From: Rathayibacter sp. VKM Ac-2804
GTDB taxonomy: Bacteria; Actinomycetota; Actinomycetes; Actinomycetales; Microbacteriaceae
Length of the DNA stretch: 64,000 nt
NCBI RefSeq assembly: GCF_009866655.1
Contig: NZ_CP047420.1
Location: 3,038,001-3,102,000, forward strand
Direction of reading: 5' to 3'
Positions within the stretch are counted from its first letter, which is position 1. Each line of letters begins with the position of its first letter. The position numbers were made by a program, and so were the translations under genes. This document shows positions 43,043 through 51,155 of the stretch, piece by piece. Below the pieces are notes generated by a model that worked only from the letters and a program-made list of their open reading frames with translations, had not been told where the DNA came from and did no database searches.

Positions 43043-46000
43043 GGGCGGTGTCCCTCCTCGGGGCTCGCAGCAGGGTCGGGAGCGGGGTCGGCGGCGGGAT
43101 CGGGGTCGGCGGCGTCGAGGGAGGAGCCCTCGGGAGCGGCGGTCTCCTCCTCGTCCGTCTCGACCTCGTCGAGGGCCAGCAGCCCGTCGCCCGACACCTC
43201 CGGCACCGCGTGGATCCGGTAGCGCAGAGCGTCACCCGGCGAGAAGGGGACCGCATCGAGCAGCCCCGAGAACCCCGACGACGCCATCCCCCGCGCGGCG
43301 GCGCGGACCCGCGCGCGCAGCGCCTCGAGCTCCTCCTCGCCGAAGCGGGGCTGGACGACCTCGCGGTAGAGCGAGCCGCGCACTCCCTTCGCGACGAAGA
43401 GCAGCTTCGCGCCGCCGCCCTCGTCCGCGCCGGCCGCCTCGATCGCGCCGCTGGCGACCGCGAGCTGGTAGCTGCCGAGCTGCGCGTGCTCGGCGATGTC
43501 GGCCTGGCGGGGCGTGCTCCGTCCGGTCTTGAGGTCGACGATGACGACGGAGCCGTCCGGTGCGCGCTCCACCCGGTCGATCGAGCCGCGGATCCGGGCG
43601 GGCGGCACGTCGATCTCGAACTGCTGCTCGCGCCCGAGCACCGCTCCGCCGCCGCGCTCGAAGTCGGCGAGGTAGGCGGCGAGCCCCTCGACCAGGCGCC
43701 GGGTCACCCGCAGCTGCCGCTCGCCGAGCCACGGCGACTCGAAGACGAGCTCGGGCCAGCGCGACTCGAGCTCGGCCCAGAGCGCCTCCGGCTCGGTGCT
43801 CGCCGCGTTCTCGAGCACCCAGTGCACGAGCGTGCCGACCCCCATCGCCGTGCTCGTCGTCGAGCCCGAGACGGCGTCGACGAACCAGTCGAGCGGCGAG
43901 CGCTCGAACGCCTCGAGGCGGCTGGGCGAGACCGAGACCGGCCGCGCCGGGTCGTCGAGATCGAAGAGCGGCTCGGTGGTGGAGGGCTCGAGGACGCCGT
44001 ACCAGGAGGCCGGATCGGCGCCGGGCACCTCGGCCAGCGTGAGCGCGCGCAGCCCGCGGATCGCCGCCGGCGCCTCGGCCGAGTTCGGCGTCGTCGCCGT
44101 GCGGCGCAGGCCCGCGACCGCCCCGCGCAGGGTCAGCGGCACGGCCGACGCCGCGTCGAGCCTCGGGGCGTCGGGCGGCGTGAGCCGGAAGAAGAGGGAC
44201 GGCGTCTCGTCCTCGCCCGCGACGGCGCTCAGCACGAGCTGCCGGCGGGCCCGCGAGGCGGCGAGCGCGAACATCCGCAGCTCGTCGTCGAGGGTGGCCT
44301 TCCGGCCGTCGAGCGGCAGGTCGCCCTCGCCGCGCGCGCGCCGGATCAGCCCGTCCGGGTCGAGCAGCGAGCCGCGCTGGCGCAGGTTCGGCCAGACGCC
44401 GTCCTGGAGCCGCGCGACGACGACCACGTCGAACTCGAGACCGACGACGGAGGAGGGCGTGCCGATCAGCACCGCGTCCTCGACCGAGCGCGGCGCCAGC
44501 GTGTCCTCCGGCACCTCCGCCTCGAGGATCTCGGTGACGAAGCCGATGGCCGAGTGGCCGGGCGCCCGCTCCACGAAGCGCCGCGCCGCGCTGAAGAGCG
44601 CGACGACGCCGTCGAGGTTGCGGTTCGCCTCCGCCGCGGTGAGACCGGTGCCGAGCGCCAGCTCGCGCCAGGACGAGGCGACGCGGCTCGACTCCCAGGC
44701 CGACCAGAGGAGCTCCTCGATCGACCCCTGCTCGGCGTGCAGCCGGCGGACCCGGTCGATCGTGACGGCGAGGCGCTCGGCCTGGCGCGCCGGACCCGAG
44801 TCGATCGTGGCGAAGCGGCCCGGAGCCTCGAGCGCCTCGACGAGCAGCGGATCGCTCGCGCGGATCCCGCCGCCCGCGAGCTCCTCGGCGCGGAGGGCGA
44901 GCCGCAGCCGCCGGAGCCCGAGCCGGTCGACGCCGCCGAACGGGCCGAGCAGCAGCTCCGCCGCCAGCTCCGCATCGAGCGGCCGCTCGCCGACCGCGAC
45001 GCCGACGAGGACGAGCAGCGCCCGGGCGGCGTGGTCGTCGCGGAGGGCACGGCCGGCCAGCACGGAGCGGGTGGGGACCTCGGCGACGGCGAGCGCCTTC
45101 AGCAGCGGCTGCACCGCCGCACCGGAGCGGACGACCACCGCCATCCGCCGCCACGGCACGTCGTCGCGCAGCCGCCGCTCGCGGAGCAGGCGCGCCACGG
45201 TGGCCGCCTCGCGCGCCGCCGTCGGCGCGTGCAGCACGAGCACGGGAGCGGGCGCCCCCTCCTCGTCGGCGCGAGCCTCGGCGGCGCGCTGCCGGCCGGC
45301 CGCGGCCGTGCCGATCCGCTGGGTCGCCGCGGAGACGAGCGAGCGCAGGGCGGCGCCGTGCCGGTGCACGCGGCCGAGCACCAGGGTCTCGGCGTCGCGC
45401 ACGCCGATCGCTGGGCCGAAGCGGCCCAGGGTGTCGGAGGCGGCGCCGCGGTACGCGCTCGTCGCGACGTCCGGGTCGCCGAACGCGATCACGGTGACCC
45501 CGCGCGCGGCGAGGGCGCGCAGCAGCACGACGGTCGACTCGCTCGCCTCCTGCATGTCGTCGACGACGACGAGGCGCAGCTCCCGGATCCGCTCGCCGCC
45601 GCCGCCGTCGCGGATCGTCTCGGCGGCGAAGGCCGCGAACTCGGCCGCGTCGAGCCTGGTGCCGGCCTCGGGCGACATCCACTCGACGACCTCGCGGAAC
45701 TCCTCGAGCACCGCCGCGGCGGCCGACCACTCGCCGCGGTCGGCGTCCACCGCGAGCCGGCGGATCGCGTCCGGGTCGAGACCGTGCTCGGTCGCCCGCA
45801 TGCCGAACTCGCGCAGCTCGGTGCGGAAGGTGCGCAGCCGCAGCACCTCGGGGCTGAACTCGTCGGGCCAGCGCGGCCCGGTGCCCTCCTCGAGGTGCCC
45901 CTCGAGCAGCTCGGAGAGGATGACGTCCTGCTCCCCGCCGGTGAGGAGCGTCGGCCGGTCGATGCCGAGCTCCTTCGCCGCGGCGGTCACCGCCTCGAAG

Positions 46001-46335
46001 GCGAGCGACGTCGCGGTCCGCGCCAGCGGCCCCCGCGTGGGCACGCCCAGGCGCAGCGCGAGCACGTCGCGCAGCGCGGTCGCGGCGGTGCGGCTCGCGG
46101 CGAGCACGGCGATCGACTCCGGCTCGTAGCCGCGCTCGAGCACGCGCTCGGCGACGAGCTCGACGATCGTCCGGGTCTTGCCCGTGCCGGGGGCGCCGAG
46201 CACGGCGGCGCTGCGGCCGTCCGCCAGGGCGAGCACGGCGCGCTGCGACTCGTCGAGGGCGACCCCCTCGGCGGCGGGGTCGTCGCGGGCGGGAGCCTCG
46301 TCGGAGGCGGGTGCCGGGGTTCGAGGAGCGCTCAC
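43039..46335 (-). CDS. adnA: AdnA-like helicase-nuclease subunit
   Basis: A 1098-residue partner of AdnB. Motor motifs: Walker A GAPGTGKT (47-54), AASRTAATALRDVLALRL, motif II VVVDDMQEAS (Asp-Asp instead of the usual Asp-Glu), GDPDVATSAYRGA, SRARRQLVLSAV. A C-terminal PD-(D/E)XK nuclease has GSIDRVERAPDGSVVIVDLKTG, and a very acidic, Pro/Ala-rich tail of about 50 residues follows. The divergent motif II suits the subordinate motor of an AdnAB dimer. The start is GTG at 46335; first gene of the pair. Confidence 0.92.
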   Translation of the reverse strand: MSAPRTPAPASDEAPARDDPAAEGVALDESQRAVLALADGRSAAVLGAPGTGKTRTIVELVAERVLERGYEPESIAVLAASRTAATALRDVLALRLGVPTRGPLARTATSLAFEAVTAAAKELGIDRPTLLTGGEQDVILSELLEGHLEEGTGPRWPDEFSPEVLRLRTFRTELREFGMRATEHGLDPDAIRRLAVDADRGEWSAAAAVLEEFREVVEWMSPEAGTRLDAAEFAAFAAETIRDGGGGERIRELRLVVVDDMQEASESTVVLLRALAARGVTVIAFGDPDVATSAYRGAASDTLGRFGPAIGVRDAETLVLGRVHRHGAALRSLVSAATQRIGTAAAGRQRAAEARADEEGAPAPVLVLHAPTAAREAATVARLLRERRLRDDVPWRRMAVVVRSGAAVQPLLKALAVAEVPTRSVLAGRALRDDHAARALLVLVGVAVGERPLDAELAAELLLGPFGGVDRLGLRRLRLALRAEELAGGGIRASDPLLVEALEAPGRFATIDSGPARQAERLAVTIDRVRRLHAEQGSIEELLWSAWESSRVASSWRELALGTGLTAAEANRNLDGVVALFSAARRFVERAPGHSAIGFVTEILEAEVPEDTLAPRSVEDAVLIGTPSSVVGLEFDVVVVARLQDGVWPNLRQRGSLLDPDGLIRRARGEGDLPLDGRKATLDDELRMFALAASRARRQLVLSAVAGEDETPSLFFRLTPPDAPRLDAASAVPLTLRGAVAGLRRTATTPNSAEAPAAIRGLRALTLAEVPGADPASWYGVLEPSTTEPLFDLDDPARPVSVSPSRLEAFERSPLDWFVDAVSGSTTSTAMGVGTLVHWVLENAASTEPEALWAELESRWPELVFESPWLGERQLRVTRRLVEGLAAYLADFERGGGAVLGREQQFEIDVPPARIRGSIDRVERAPDGSVVIVDLKTGRSTPRQADIAEHAQLGSYQLAVASGAIEAAGADEGGGAKLLFVAKGVRGSLYREVVQPRFGEEELEALRARVRAAARGMASSGFSGLLDAVPFSPGDALRYRIHAVPEVSGDGLLALDEVETDEEETAAPEGSSLDAADPDPAADPAPDPAASPEEGHRP

Positions 46336-46483
46336 GCGACCACGCTAACGAAGACCGCCGACACTCCCGCCCGCCCCTCGCGCGGCCCTCGGGAGCCGGG
46401 TCCGCTCAGCGCGAAACCGGCGCCGGGCGCCGGGCGCGGTCCCGTATCCTGACAGCCACGTCCCCTCCCGAAAGGCACTGCTG

Positions 46484-46708
46484 GTGGAAATCCGTATCGG
46501 AATCGTCAACACCCCGCGCGAGCTCAACTTCGAGTCCTCGCTGTCCGTGGCCGAGGTCGAGAAGACGGTGACCACCGCGCTCGAGGCGGGCGCCAAGGTC
46601 CTCCGCCTGCGCGACGAGAAGGGCAAGATCTACATCGTCCCCACCGAGACCATCGCCTTCGTCGAGGTCGGCTCCGAGGAGTCGCGCCGCGTCGGCTTCG
46701 TCGCCTAG
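46484..46708 (+). CDS. DUF3107 family small protein
   Basis: A 74-residue protein matching the actinobacterial DUF3107 family (mycobacterial TB9.4, Rv3208A, as I recall). It opens MEIRIGIVNTPRELNFES and ends VEVGSEESRRVGFV, a compact alpha/beta fold of unknown function. The start is GTG at 46484, with AAAGG about 10 bases upstream. TATCCT at 46445-46450 may be its -10 box; I see no convincing -35. Confidence 0.9.
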   Translation: MEIRIGIVNTPRELNFESSLSVAEVEKTVTTALEAGAKVLRLRDEKGKIYIVPTETIAFVEVGSEESRRVGFVA

Positions 46709-46728
46709 CCCCTCCCGACGGTCACGTC

Positions 46729-47046
46729 GTGGAGCTCCTCTTCGTCACGCTCGGCGGGATCCTCCTGGGTCTCGCCGCCCGCTACGGGCTGCCGCACCGG
46801 CATCTGCACGGGTCGGTCCTGGTCCCCGCGCTCGGCGGCGTCGTCGCCGCGGTCGTCTGGGTCGCGCTGACCTGGGCCGGTCTGCCCTGGGACGGCGGAC
46901 TGATCTGGATCCTCGCGCTCGGCCTCGCGGCCGTCGCGGTCCTCGTGGCCGACGTCGCTCTGGGCCGGGCGCGCACCCGTCGCGACGACGCCGCGCTCGA
47001 GGCGATGCTCGCGGGCCGGGTCGCCCCGGACCGCGTCGCTCCCTGA
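46729..47046 (+). CDS. Small membrane protein, unknown function
   Basis: A 105-residue protein not recognised beyond its topology. Three hydrophobic segments (about 2-18, 30-51 and 57-77) precede a basic, helical cytosolic tail (RARTRRDD...). It starts 20 bases after the DUF3107 stop with GTG at 46729 and no clear ribosome site, so reinitiation is likely. Codon use is normal for the genome, which supports it being real. Confidence 0.75.
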   Translation: MELLFVTLGGILLGLAARYGLPHRHLHGSVLVPALGGVVAAVVWVALTWAGLPWDGGLIWILALGLAAVAVLVADVALGRARTRRDDAALEAMLAGRVAPDRVAP

Positions 47047-47068
47047 GCGCACCCCACCACCACGCCGA

Positions 47069-47095
47069 GGCGCGGGAGTCCTGGACTCCCGCGCC
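47069..47095 (+). terminator. 12-bp perfect hairpin terminator
   Basis: GGCGCGGGAGTC (47069-47080) pairs exactly with GACTCCCGCGCC (47084-47095) around a CTG loop, followed by TTCGTCGTT. It lies between the small membrane protein gene and the convergent racemase-fold gene. Confidence 0.8.
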
Positions 47096-47119
47096 TTCGT
47101 CGTTCCCGGGGCGGGGACC

Positions 47120-47800
47120 TCAGGCCGGCAGCGCCTCGACCCGCTCCGTCGCCACGAGCGTTTCCGCCAGCGCCGCGCGGATCGGCTCCACGATCGGCAG
47201 CACCCCGGCGAAGTCCGCCGCGAGCCGCTCGGCGGCCGCGCTGAGCGGTCCGCCGCCGATGATCACCGCTTCGGCTCCCGCCGCCTGCGCCCGCAGCACC
47301 GCGGTGCGCAGCTCGCCGTGCAGCCGCTCCGGGTCGTCGAGCTCCTCGGCGGGCGAGAGAGTGAGGAAGCAGCCCGCGTAGGCGGGGAGGCCGCCCGACT
47401 CGGCGACGAGCGCGCGGATCACCGGCTCGAGCCGTCCCGTCGTCGTCGCGATCGCGAAACGGCGTCCGCCGGCACTCGCAGCGCGGACGGCGGCGGCGCC
47501 GATCCCCACGACCGGCAGTCCGGTGGCCGCCGCTGCCCCGGCGGCACCCGGATCCCCGAACGCCGCGACGACGATCGCGTCCGGAGTGTGCGCCAGGGCC
47601 GCGCGGCGGGCCGCGGCGACCACGTGCTCAGCCGCGGCCGCGAGGGCGGCGGGAGTGGTGATGATCGAGGGCCCGTGGGCCGCCGTCTCCCCCACGATCC
47701 GGACGTCCTCGCCCCGCACCGCGTCGCGGGCGACGGCCACCAGGAGCCGGGTGGTCGCGACCGAGGTGTTCGGATTCACGACGACGACGGTGCGCTGCAC
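47120..47800 (-). CDS. Asp/Glu/hydantoin racemase-fold protein lacking both catalytic cysteines
   Basis: A 226-residue protein of the hydantoin/Asp-Glu racemase superfamily: VVVVNPNTSVATTRLL at the start, THGPSIIT-like phosphate/carboxylate loop AAHGPSIITTP, then VVAAFGDPG (77-85) and VIIGGGPLS (179-187). In HyuA/allantoin racemase the last two contain the catalytic Cys pair (xCFxDPG and LGCAG). Here they read Ala80 and Gly, so racemisation by the usual two-base route is not possible. A related lyase or isomerase chemistry, or ligand binding, is open. The start is GTG at 47800, two bases after the MFS stop, in one operon. Confidence 0.8.
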   Translation of the reverse strand: MQRTVVVVNPNTSVATTRLLVAVARDAVRGEDVRIVGETAAHGPSIITTPAALAAAAEHVVAAARRAALAHTPDAIVVAAFGDPGAAGAAAATGLPVVGIGAAAVRAASAGGRRFAIATTTGRLEPVIRALVAESGGLPAYAGCFLTLSPAEELDDPERLHGELRTAVLRAQAAGAEAVIIGGGPLSAAAERLAADFAGVLPIVEPIRAALAETLVATERVEALPA

Positions 47801-47802
47801 GC

Positions 47803-49191
47803 TCAGTCCTCCGCCATCGGGCGCCCGACGGTCTCGCGCGGGAACTGCACGGCGATCGCGCAGATCGCGAACAGCCCGGCGAGGAGGGCGAACATCCCGC
47901 CGACCCCCGAGGCGTCGAGCACGGCGCCGGCGAGGAGGGGGAACAGACCGCCCGACAGCGAGCCGAGGGCGAGGATCACCGAGGTGCCGAGTCCGCGGAT
48001 CCGCGTGGGGTACTGCTCCGGAGCGAACAGCCAGATGGTGGTGTTGAGCACGATCACCGAGAAGTTGAAGAGGAAGCCGAAGACCAGCACCAGCGCGACG
48101 GTGGTGCCCAGGAAGCCGAAGCCGAGACCGGCGCCGATCCCGAGCAGGGCGGCGATCGTGAGCGTGAGCTTGCGCGGCAGCCGGCGGGCGGCGAGGGCCG
48201 CGACCAGCGCTCCGACCAGCGAGCCCGACTGCATCACGAGGGTATACCAGAGCGCACTGGTGATGTCGAAGCCGCGGGAGGTGAGGATCAGCGGGATGAG
48301 GGTGAGCATCGAGATCTGCGCGGCGTAGGACATGCAGACCGCGACGCCCAGGGCGATCGTCGTGCGGCGGTGGCGGCGGCCGAAGAGCTCGGTCCAGCGC
48401 GGAGTGGTCGCGGCGACCACGGGCCGGTCGGCGGCGCCGCCCAGGTAGTCGACCTCGTTCTCGACCGGGCGGTGCAGCCGGCCCTGGGCGAGCCGGTTGA
48501 GGACGGTGTTCGCCTCGGCGACGCGGCCGCGGGCGGCGAGGTAGCGGGGAGTCTCGGGCAGCGCGCGCCGGTAGACCACGACCGCGAGAGCCGGGATCAC
48601 CAGGATCCCGAAGAGCCAGCGCCAGCGGTCGTCGCCGGTGAAGACCGAGAAGACGATGACACCGAAGAGCGGGGCGAGCATGTTGCCGAGGCCGGCCGCC
48701 GCGACGTTGATCAGGCCGACGGCCGTGCCGCGGTGCTTGGCCGAGAAGAACTCGGCGAGCATGATCACGGCCGTCGCGATCTCGCCGCCCAGGCCGAGGC
48801 CGACCAGGAAGCGCGCGGCGACGAGGATCTCGTAGCTGGGCGCGAAGGCGCAGAGCAGCGAGCCGACCGCGAAGATCATCAGGTTCGCGCCGAGGAGGGT
48901 GCGCCGCCCGATCCGGTCCATCACCACGCCGGCGAGGACGCGGCCGAGTGCGACCGCGGTGAAGGTCGCCGTGTTGAGCAGGCCGATCTGCGCGCCGGCG
49001 AGCCCCCAGTCGGCGGCGAGGATCGGACCGGCGACGCCGACCGTGTTCTGCTCGATGGCGTCGAAGAAGACGCCGAAGAGGATCATCGCGACGATGCCCA
49101 GGTGCGCGCTCGTCACTCCGATGCGCGAGTAGGCGGCCTCGATGCGGTCGCCCATCGTCGTGGCGGGGGGCGGATTCGTGACGGTGCTCAT
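47803..49191 (-). CDS. MFS transporter, sugar/aromatic-acid porter type
   Basis: A 462-residue, 12-helix major facilitator. The family signatures are DRIGRRTLLGANL after helix 2 and RFLVGLGLGGEIATAVIMLAEF in helix 4, with PETPRYLAARGR after helix 6. These are shared by the aromatic-acid:H+ symporter and metabolite:H+ groups, so an organic acid is the best guess for substrate. The first gene of an operon with the racemase-fold protein. The start is ATG at 49191 with GGAAGGAC upstream. Probably controlled by the divergent GntR regulator through the palindrome at 49228-49241. Confidence 0.9.
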   Translation of the reverse strand: MSTVTNPPPATTMGDRIEAAYSRIGVTSAHLGIVAMILFGVFFDAIEQNTVGVAGPILAADWGLAGAQIGLLNTATFTAVALGRVLAGVVMDRIGRRTLLGANLMIFAVGSLLCAFAPSYEILVAARFLVGLGLGGEIATAVIMLAEFFSAKHRGTAVGLINVAAAGLGNMLAPLFGVIVFSVFTGDDRWRWLFGILVIPALAVVVYRRALPETPRYLAARGRVAEANTVLNRLAQGRLHRPVENEVDYLGGAADRPVVAATTPRWTELFGRRHRRTTIALGVAVCMSYAAQISMLTLIPLILTSRGFDITSALWYTLVMQSGSLVGALVAALAARRLPRKLTLTIAALLGIGAGLGFGFLGTTVALVLVFGFLFNFSVIVLNTTIWLFAPEQYPTRIRGLGTSVILALGSLSGGLFPLLAGAVLDASGVGGMFALLAGLFAICAIAVQFPRETVGRPMAED

Positions 49192-49227
49192 GGGGCGGGT
49201 CCTTCCGGCGGAGTGGCGAGGGAGGCG

Positions 49228-49241
49228 CTCGGTATACCGAG
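49228..49241. promoter_or_regulatory. Perfect palindrome CTCGGTATACCGAG, likely GntR/FCD operator
   Basis: A 14-base perfect palindrome with a GGTATACC core in the 190-base gap between the MFS and GntR genes, 37 bases from the MFS start. FCD-type GntR regulators commonly bind short palindromes of the GTnnAC/GGTnnACC kind. It is the only such site in the gap. Confidence 0.65.
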
Positions 49242-49381
49242 GCACGTCGATCACGGTAGATCCGATCCGGCGCCGGGGTGTTTCAGGCAGATGAAGACGG
49301 CGTTACAAGGGCCGCCAGGTCCGTCCTCCGCCGCCCGCTACCCTTCGAGGACGGAGAACGGGTAGACCGACTGGAGCGCCG

Positions 49382-50053
49382 ATGCCGACGAAGAGCCCTG
49401 CGCAGACGATGTCGCAGCGCGTGTACGAGGAGCTGCGCGCACGGATCCTCGACGGCCGGCTGCCGGCGGGCGAGCCGATCCGCGAGCGCGACCTGGCGAC
49501 CGAGCTCGCCGTGTCGCGCGTCCCGATCCGCGAGGCCCTGCCCTGGCTCGAGCTGGCCGGCCTGGTCACCGTGCGCCCGCGCAGCACCGCCGTCGTGTCG
49601 ATCGTCCGGCGGCGCGACGTGGACGAGCTCTACGACATCCGCTCCGCGCTCGAGCCGCTCGTCGCCCGGAAGGCCGCGGAGGCGGTGGCCCGCGGCGCCG
49701 ACGCCTCGGCACTGACCGCCGTGGTCGCGGAGGCGAGCGCCGCACTGGCCGCCGGCGACCTCGCGCGCTTCCACTCCGAGAGCGGCCGCATCCACGGCGC
49801 GATCGAGGCGATCGCGGGCAACCGGCTCCTGATCACCACGATGCAGCCGCTCGACGAGCGCAGCAACCGCCTCAACATCGCCAACATCCAGGCCGAGCCG
49901 GGCGTCCGCCACGAGGAGCACGTCCGGCTCGCCGAGGCGGTCGCCGCCGGCGACGCCCCGCTCGCCGTCTCCGTCGCCCACGCCCACGTCGAGTGGGGCC
50001 GCGCCCGCACGATCGCCACGCTGGCCCACGTCCCCGGCTTCATCGACGACTGA
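49382..50053 (+). CDS. GntR family regulator with FCD domain
   Basis: A 223-residue regulator. The winged helix (about 9-75) has RERDLATELAVSRVPIREALPWLELAGLV. The FCD ligand-binding domain carries the metal-ligand pattern Asp in DELYDIRSALE, and His in RIHGAIE, HEEHVRL and SVAHAHVEW. Such regulators respond to organic acids and control adjacent transport/catabolic genes. Here it is divergent from the MFS/racemase-fold operon, which is its likely target. The start is ATG at 49382. Confidence 0.93.
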   Translation: MPTKSPAQTMSQRVYEELRARILDGRLPAGEPIRERDLATELAVSRVPIREALPWLELAGLVTVRPRSTAVVSIVRRRDVDELYDIRSALEPLVARKAAEAVARGADASALTAVVAEASAALAAGDLARFHSESGRIHGAIEAIAGNRLLITTMQPLDERSNRLNIANIQAEPGVRHEEHVRLAEAVAAGDAPLAVSVAHAHVEWGRARTIATLAHVPGFIDD

Positions 50054-50108
50054 CCGGGCGGCCGCGCACTTCCTCCGTGCTGATCGACCGGCCGGTGGCT
50101 GTCGCCTT

Positions 50109-50237
50109 CATGCTCATCGAGTAGCCCGCGCAGCGGGCGTATCGAGATCCACCACCGTCAGAACCTGACTCTGCAGCCCCGCCCTGCTGACGACGGCGGG
50201 TCTCGATACGCCCCTCCGGGGCTGCTCGACCAGCATG
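50109..50237. mobile_element. Composite inverted-repeat element, 129 bp (copy C)
   Basis: A reverse unit (50109-50153) and a forward unit (50200-50237) around a 46-base spacer; same architecture as copies A and B. The spacer keeps CCCGCC...GGCGGG, which can itself pair. It lies in the gap between the convergent GntR and ferritin-like genes. Confidence 0.75.
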
Positions 50238-50282
50238 AGGTGCGGCACAGACCGAGCTCCGGCTGACAGCCGCGCCGGCGGG

Positions 50283-51002
50283 TCAGGCCGTCAGCCCGAG
50301 CGCGTCCATCCGGCGGGTGTGCGAGGCGATCAGCTCGGTGAAGACCGGCTCGATCCGCGACTCGTCCGAGTCCGGGTTGCCCGAGCCCATCAGCGCCGAG
50401 CGGGCGACGAGGAGCGTGTCGCCGACCAGCCGGCGCCCCCAGACCGCCAGCCGGGAGCCGAGCCGCTCGTCGGCGGCGATCTCGCGGCGGAGGATCGCGA
50501 CGAGCCCGTCGATGCCGGTGTCGGCGCCCAGGGTCTGCGCGATCCGCGGTCCGACGTCGTTCGGCAGCCCGCCGGTGAGCCGGATGAAGAAGTCGTCGAG
50601 CAGCCCAGCCGTGATGTACGCCGACAGCAGCGTCTCGTGCAGGTCCGCGCCGCGGGTGAGGTGCTCGAAGGTGTCGATCGCGGGCCGGAACGGCGCCATC
50701 GCCTCACTCGGCTCGACGTCGCGCCGGCGCAGCTCGGCGACGACCGCGTGGTGCTTCGCGAGCGCGGTGCCCGCCGCCGCCGAGATCGCCTCCTTGTCGG
50801 CGAGGTCGTCCGTGCCCGCCACTCCGCGGGCCAGCGCCTCGAAGACGGCCAGCTGGAGGTAGGCGACCTGCCCGAGGTAGGGCAGCAGCTCCGGGGTCAG
50901 ATCGGCCAGGTCGACGCGGTCGCGCTTGCTCGTCGCCTCGCCGCGCGGGGTCAGTCGGGGGGCTTCGCCGAGCGGACGTCGACGTCGGAACCAGGCTGCC
51001 AT
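50283..51002 (-). CDS. Ferritin-like fold protein
   Basis: A 239-residue, all-helical protein of the actinobacterial ferritin-like group that neighbours rhlE (Rv3210c in Mycobacterium, as I recall). Landmarks are LTPELLPYLGQVAYLQLAVFEAL, AGTALAKHHAVVAELRR and DLHETLLSAYITAGLLDDFF, with Glu/His positions (Gln/Glu in helix 1, His-His in helix 2) suitable for a diiron site but not a full ExxH set that I can trace. Function unknown; tRNA-hydroxylase-like activity is a guess. The start is ATG at 51002, divergent from rhlE. Confidence 0.8.
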   Translation of the reverse strand: MAAWFRRRRPLGEAPRLTPRGEATSKRDRVDLADLTPELLPYLGQVAYLQLAVFEALARGVAGTDDLADKEAISAAAGTALAKHHAVVAELRRRDVEPSEAMAPFRPAIDTFEHLTRGADLHETLLSAYITAGLLDDFFIRLTGGLPNDVGPRIAQTLGADTGIDGLVAILRREIAADERLGSRLAVWGRRLVGDTLLVARSALMGSGNPDSDESRIEPVFTELIASHTRRMDALGLTA

Positions 51003-51155
51003 CCGATCAGTGTAGAGCGCGCGCCGCCCGCGCTTCCGGGCCCGGCGACCCCCGTGGCGGTAGACTCGCCGGGATGTCACCGGCGCTGGATCGGTGACCC
51101 TGCGCCCGAGTCGTACAGGGGCGTGGACCGTTCGACACGACAGGCGCTTCACTCC

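Noticed and set aside
37805..43222. A plus-strand open frame of about 1800 codons
   Set aside because: It lies opposite nudC and adnB and is a by-product of their GC-rich codons; the translation is Arg/Gly/Ala/Val-rich with no domain, and the minus-strand genes are clear.
43039..46335. AdnA taken as a UvrD helicase with an inactivated motor
   Set aside because: Motif II is Asp-Asp-Met-Gln rather than Asp-Glu, but Walker A and other motifs are intact and divergence in this subunit is normal for AdnA.
48241..48248. A second GGTATACC operator for the GntR regulator
   Set aside because: It is inside the MFS coding region, is not flanked by the CTC/GAG arms, and is explained by codons for a Trp-Tyr-Thr stretch.
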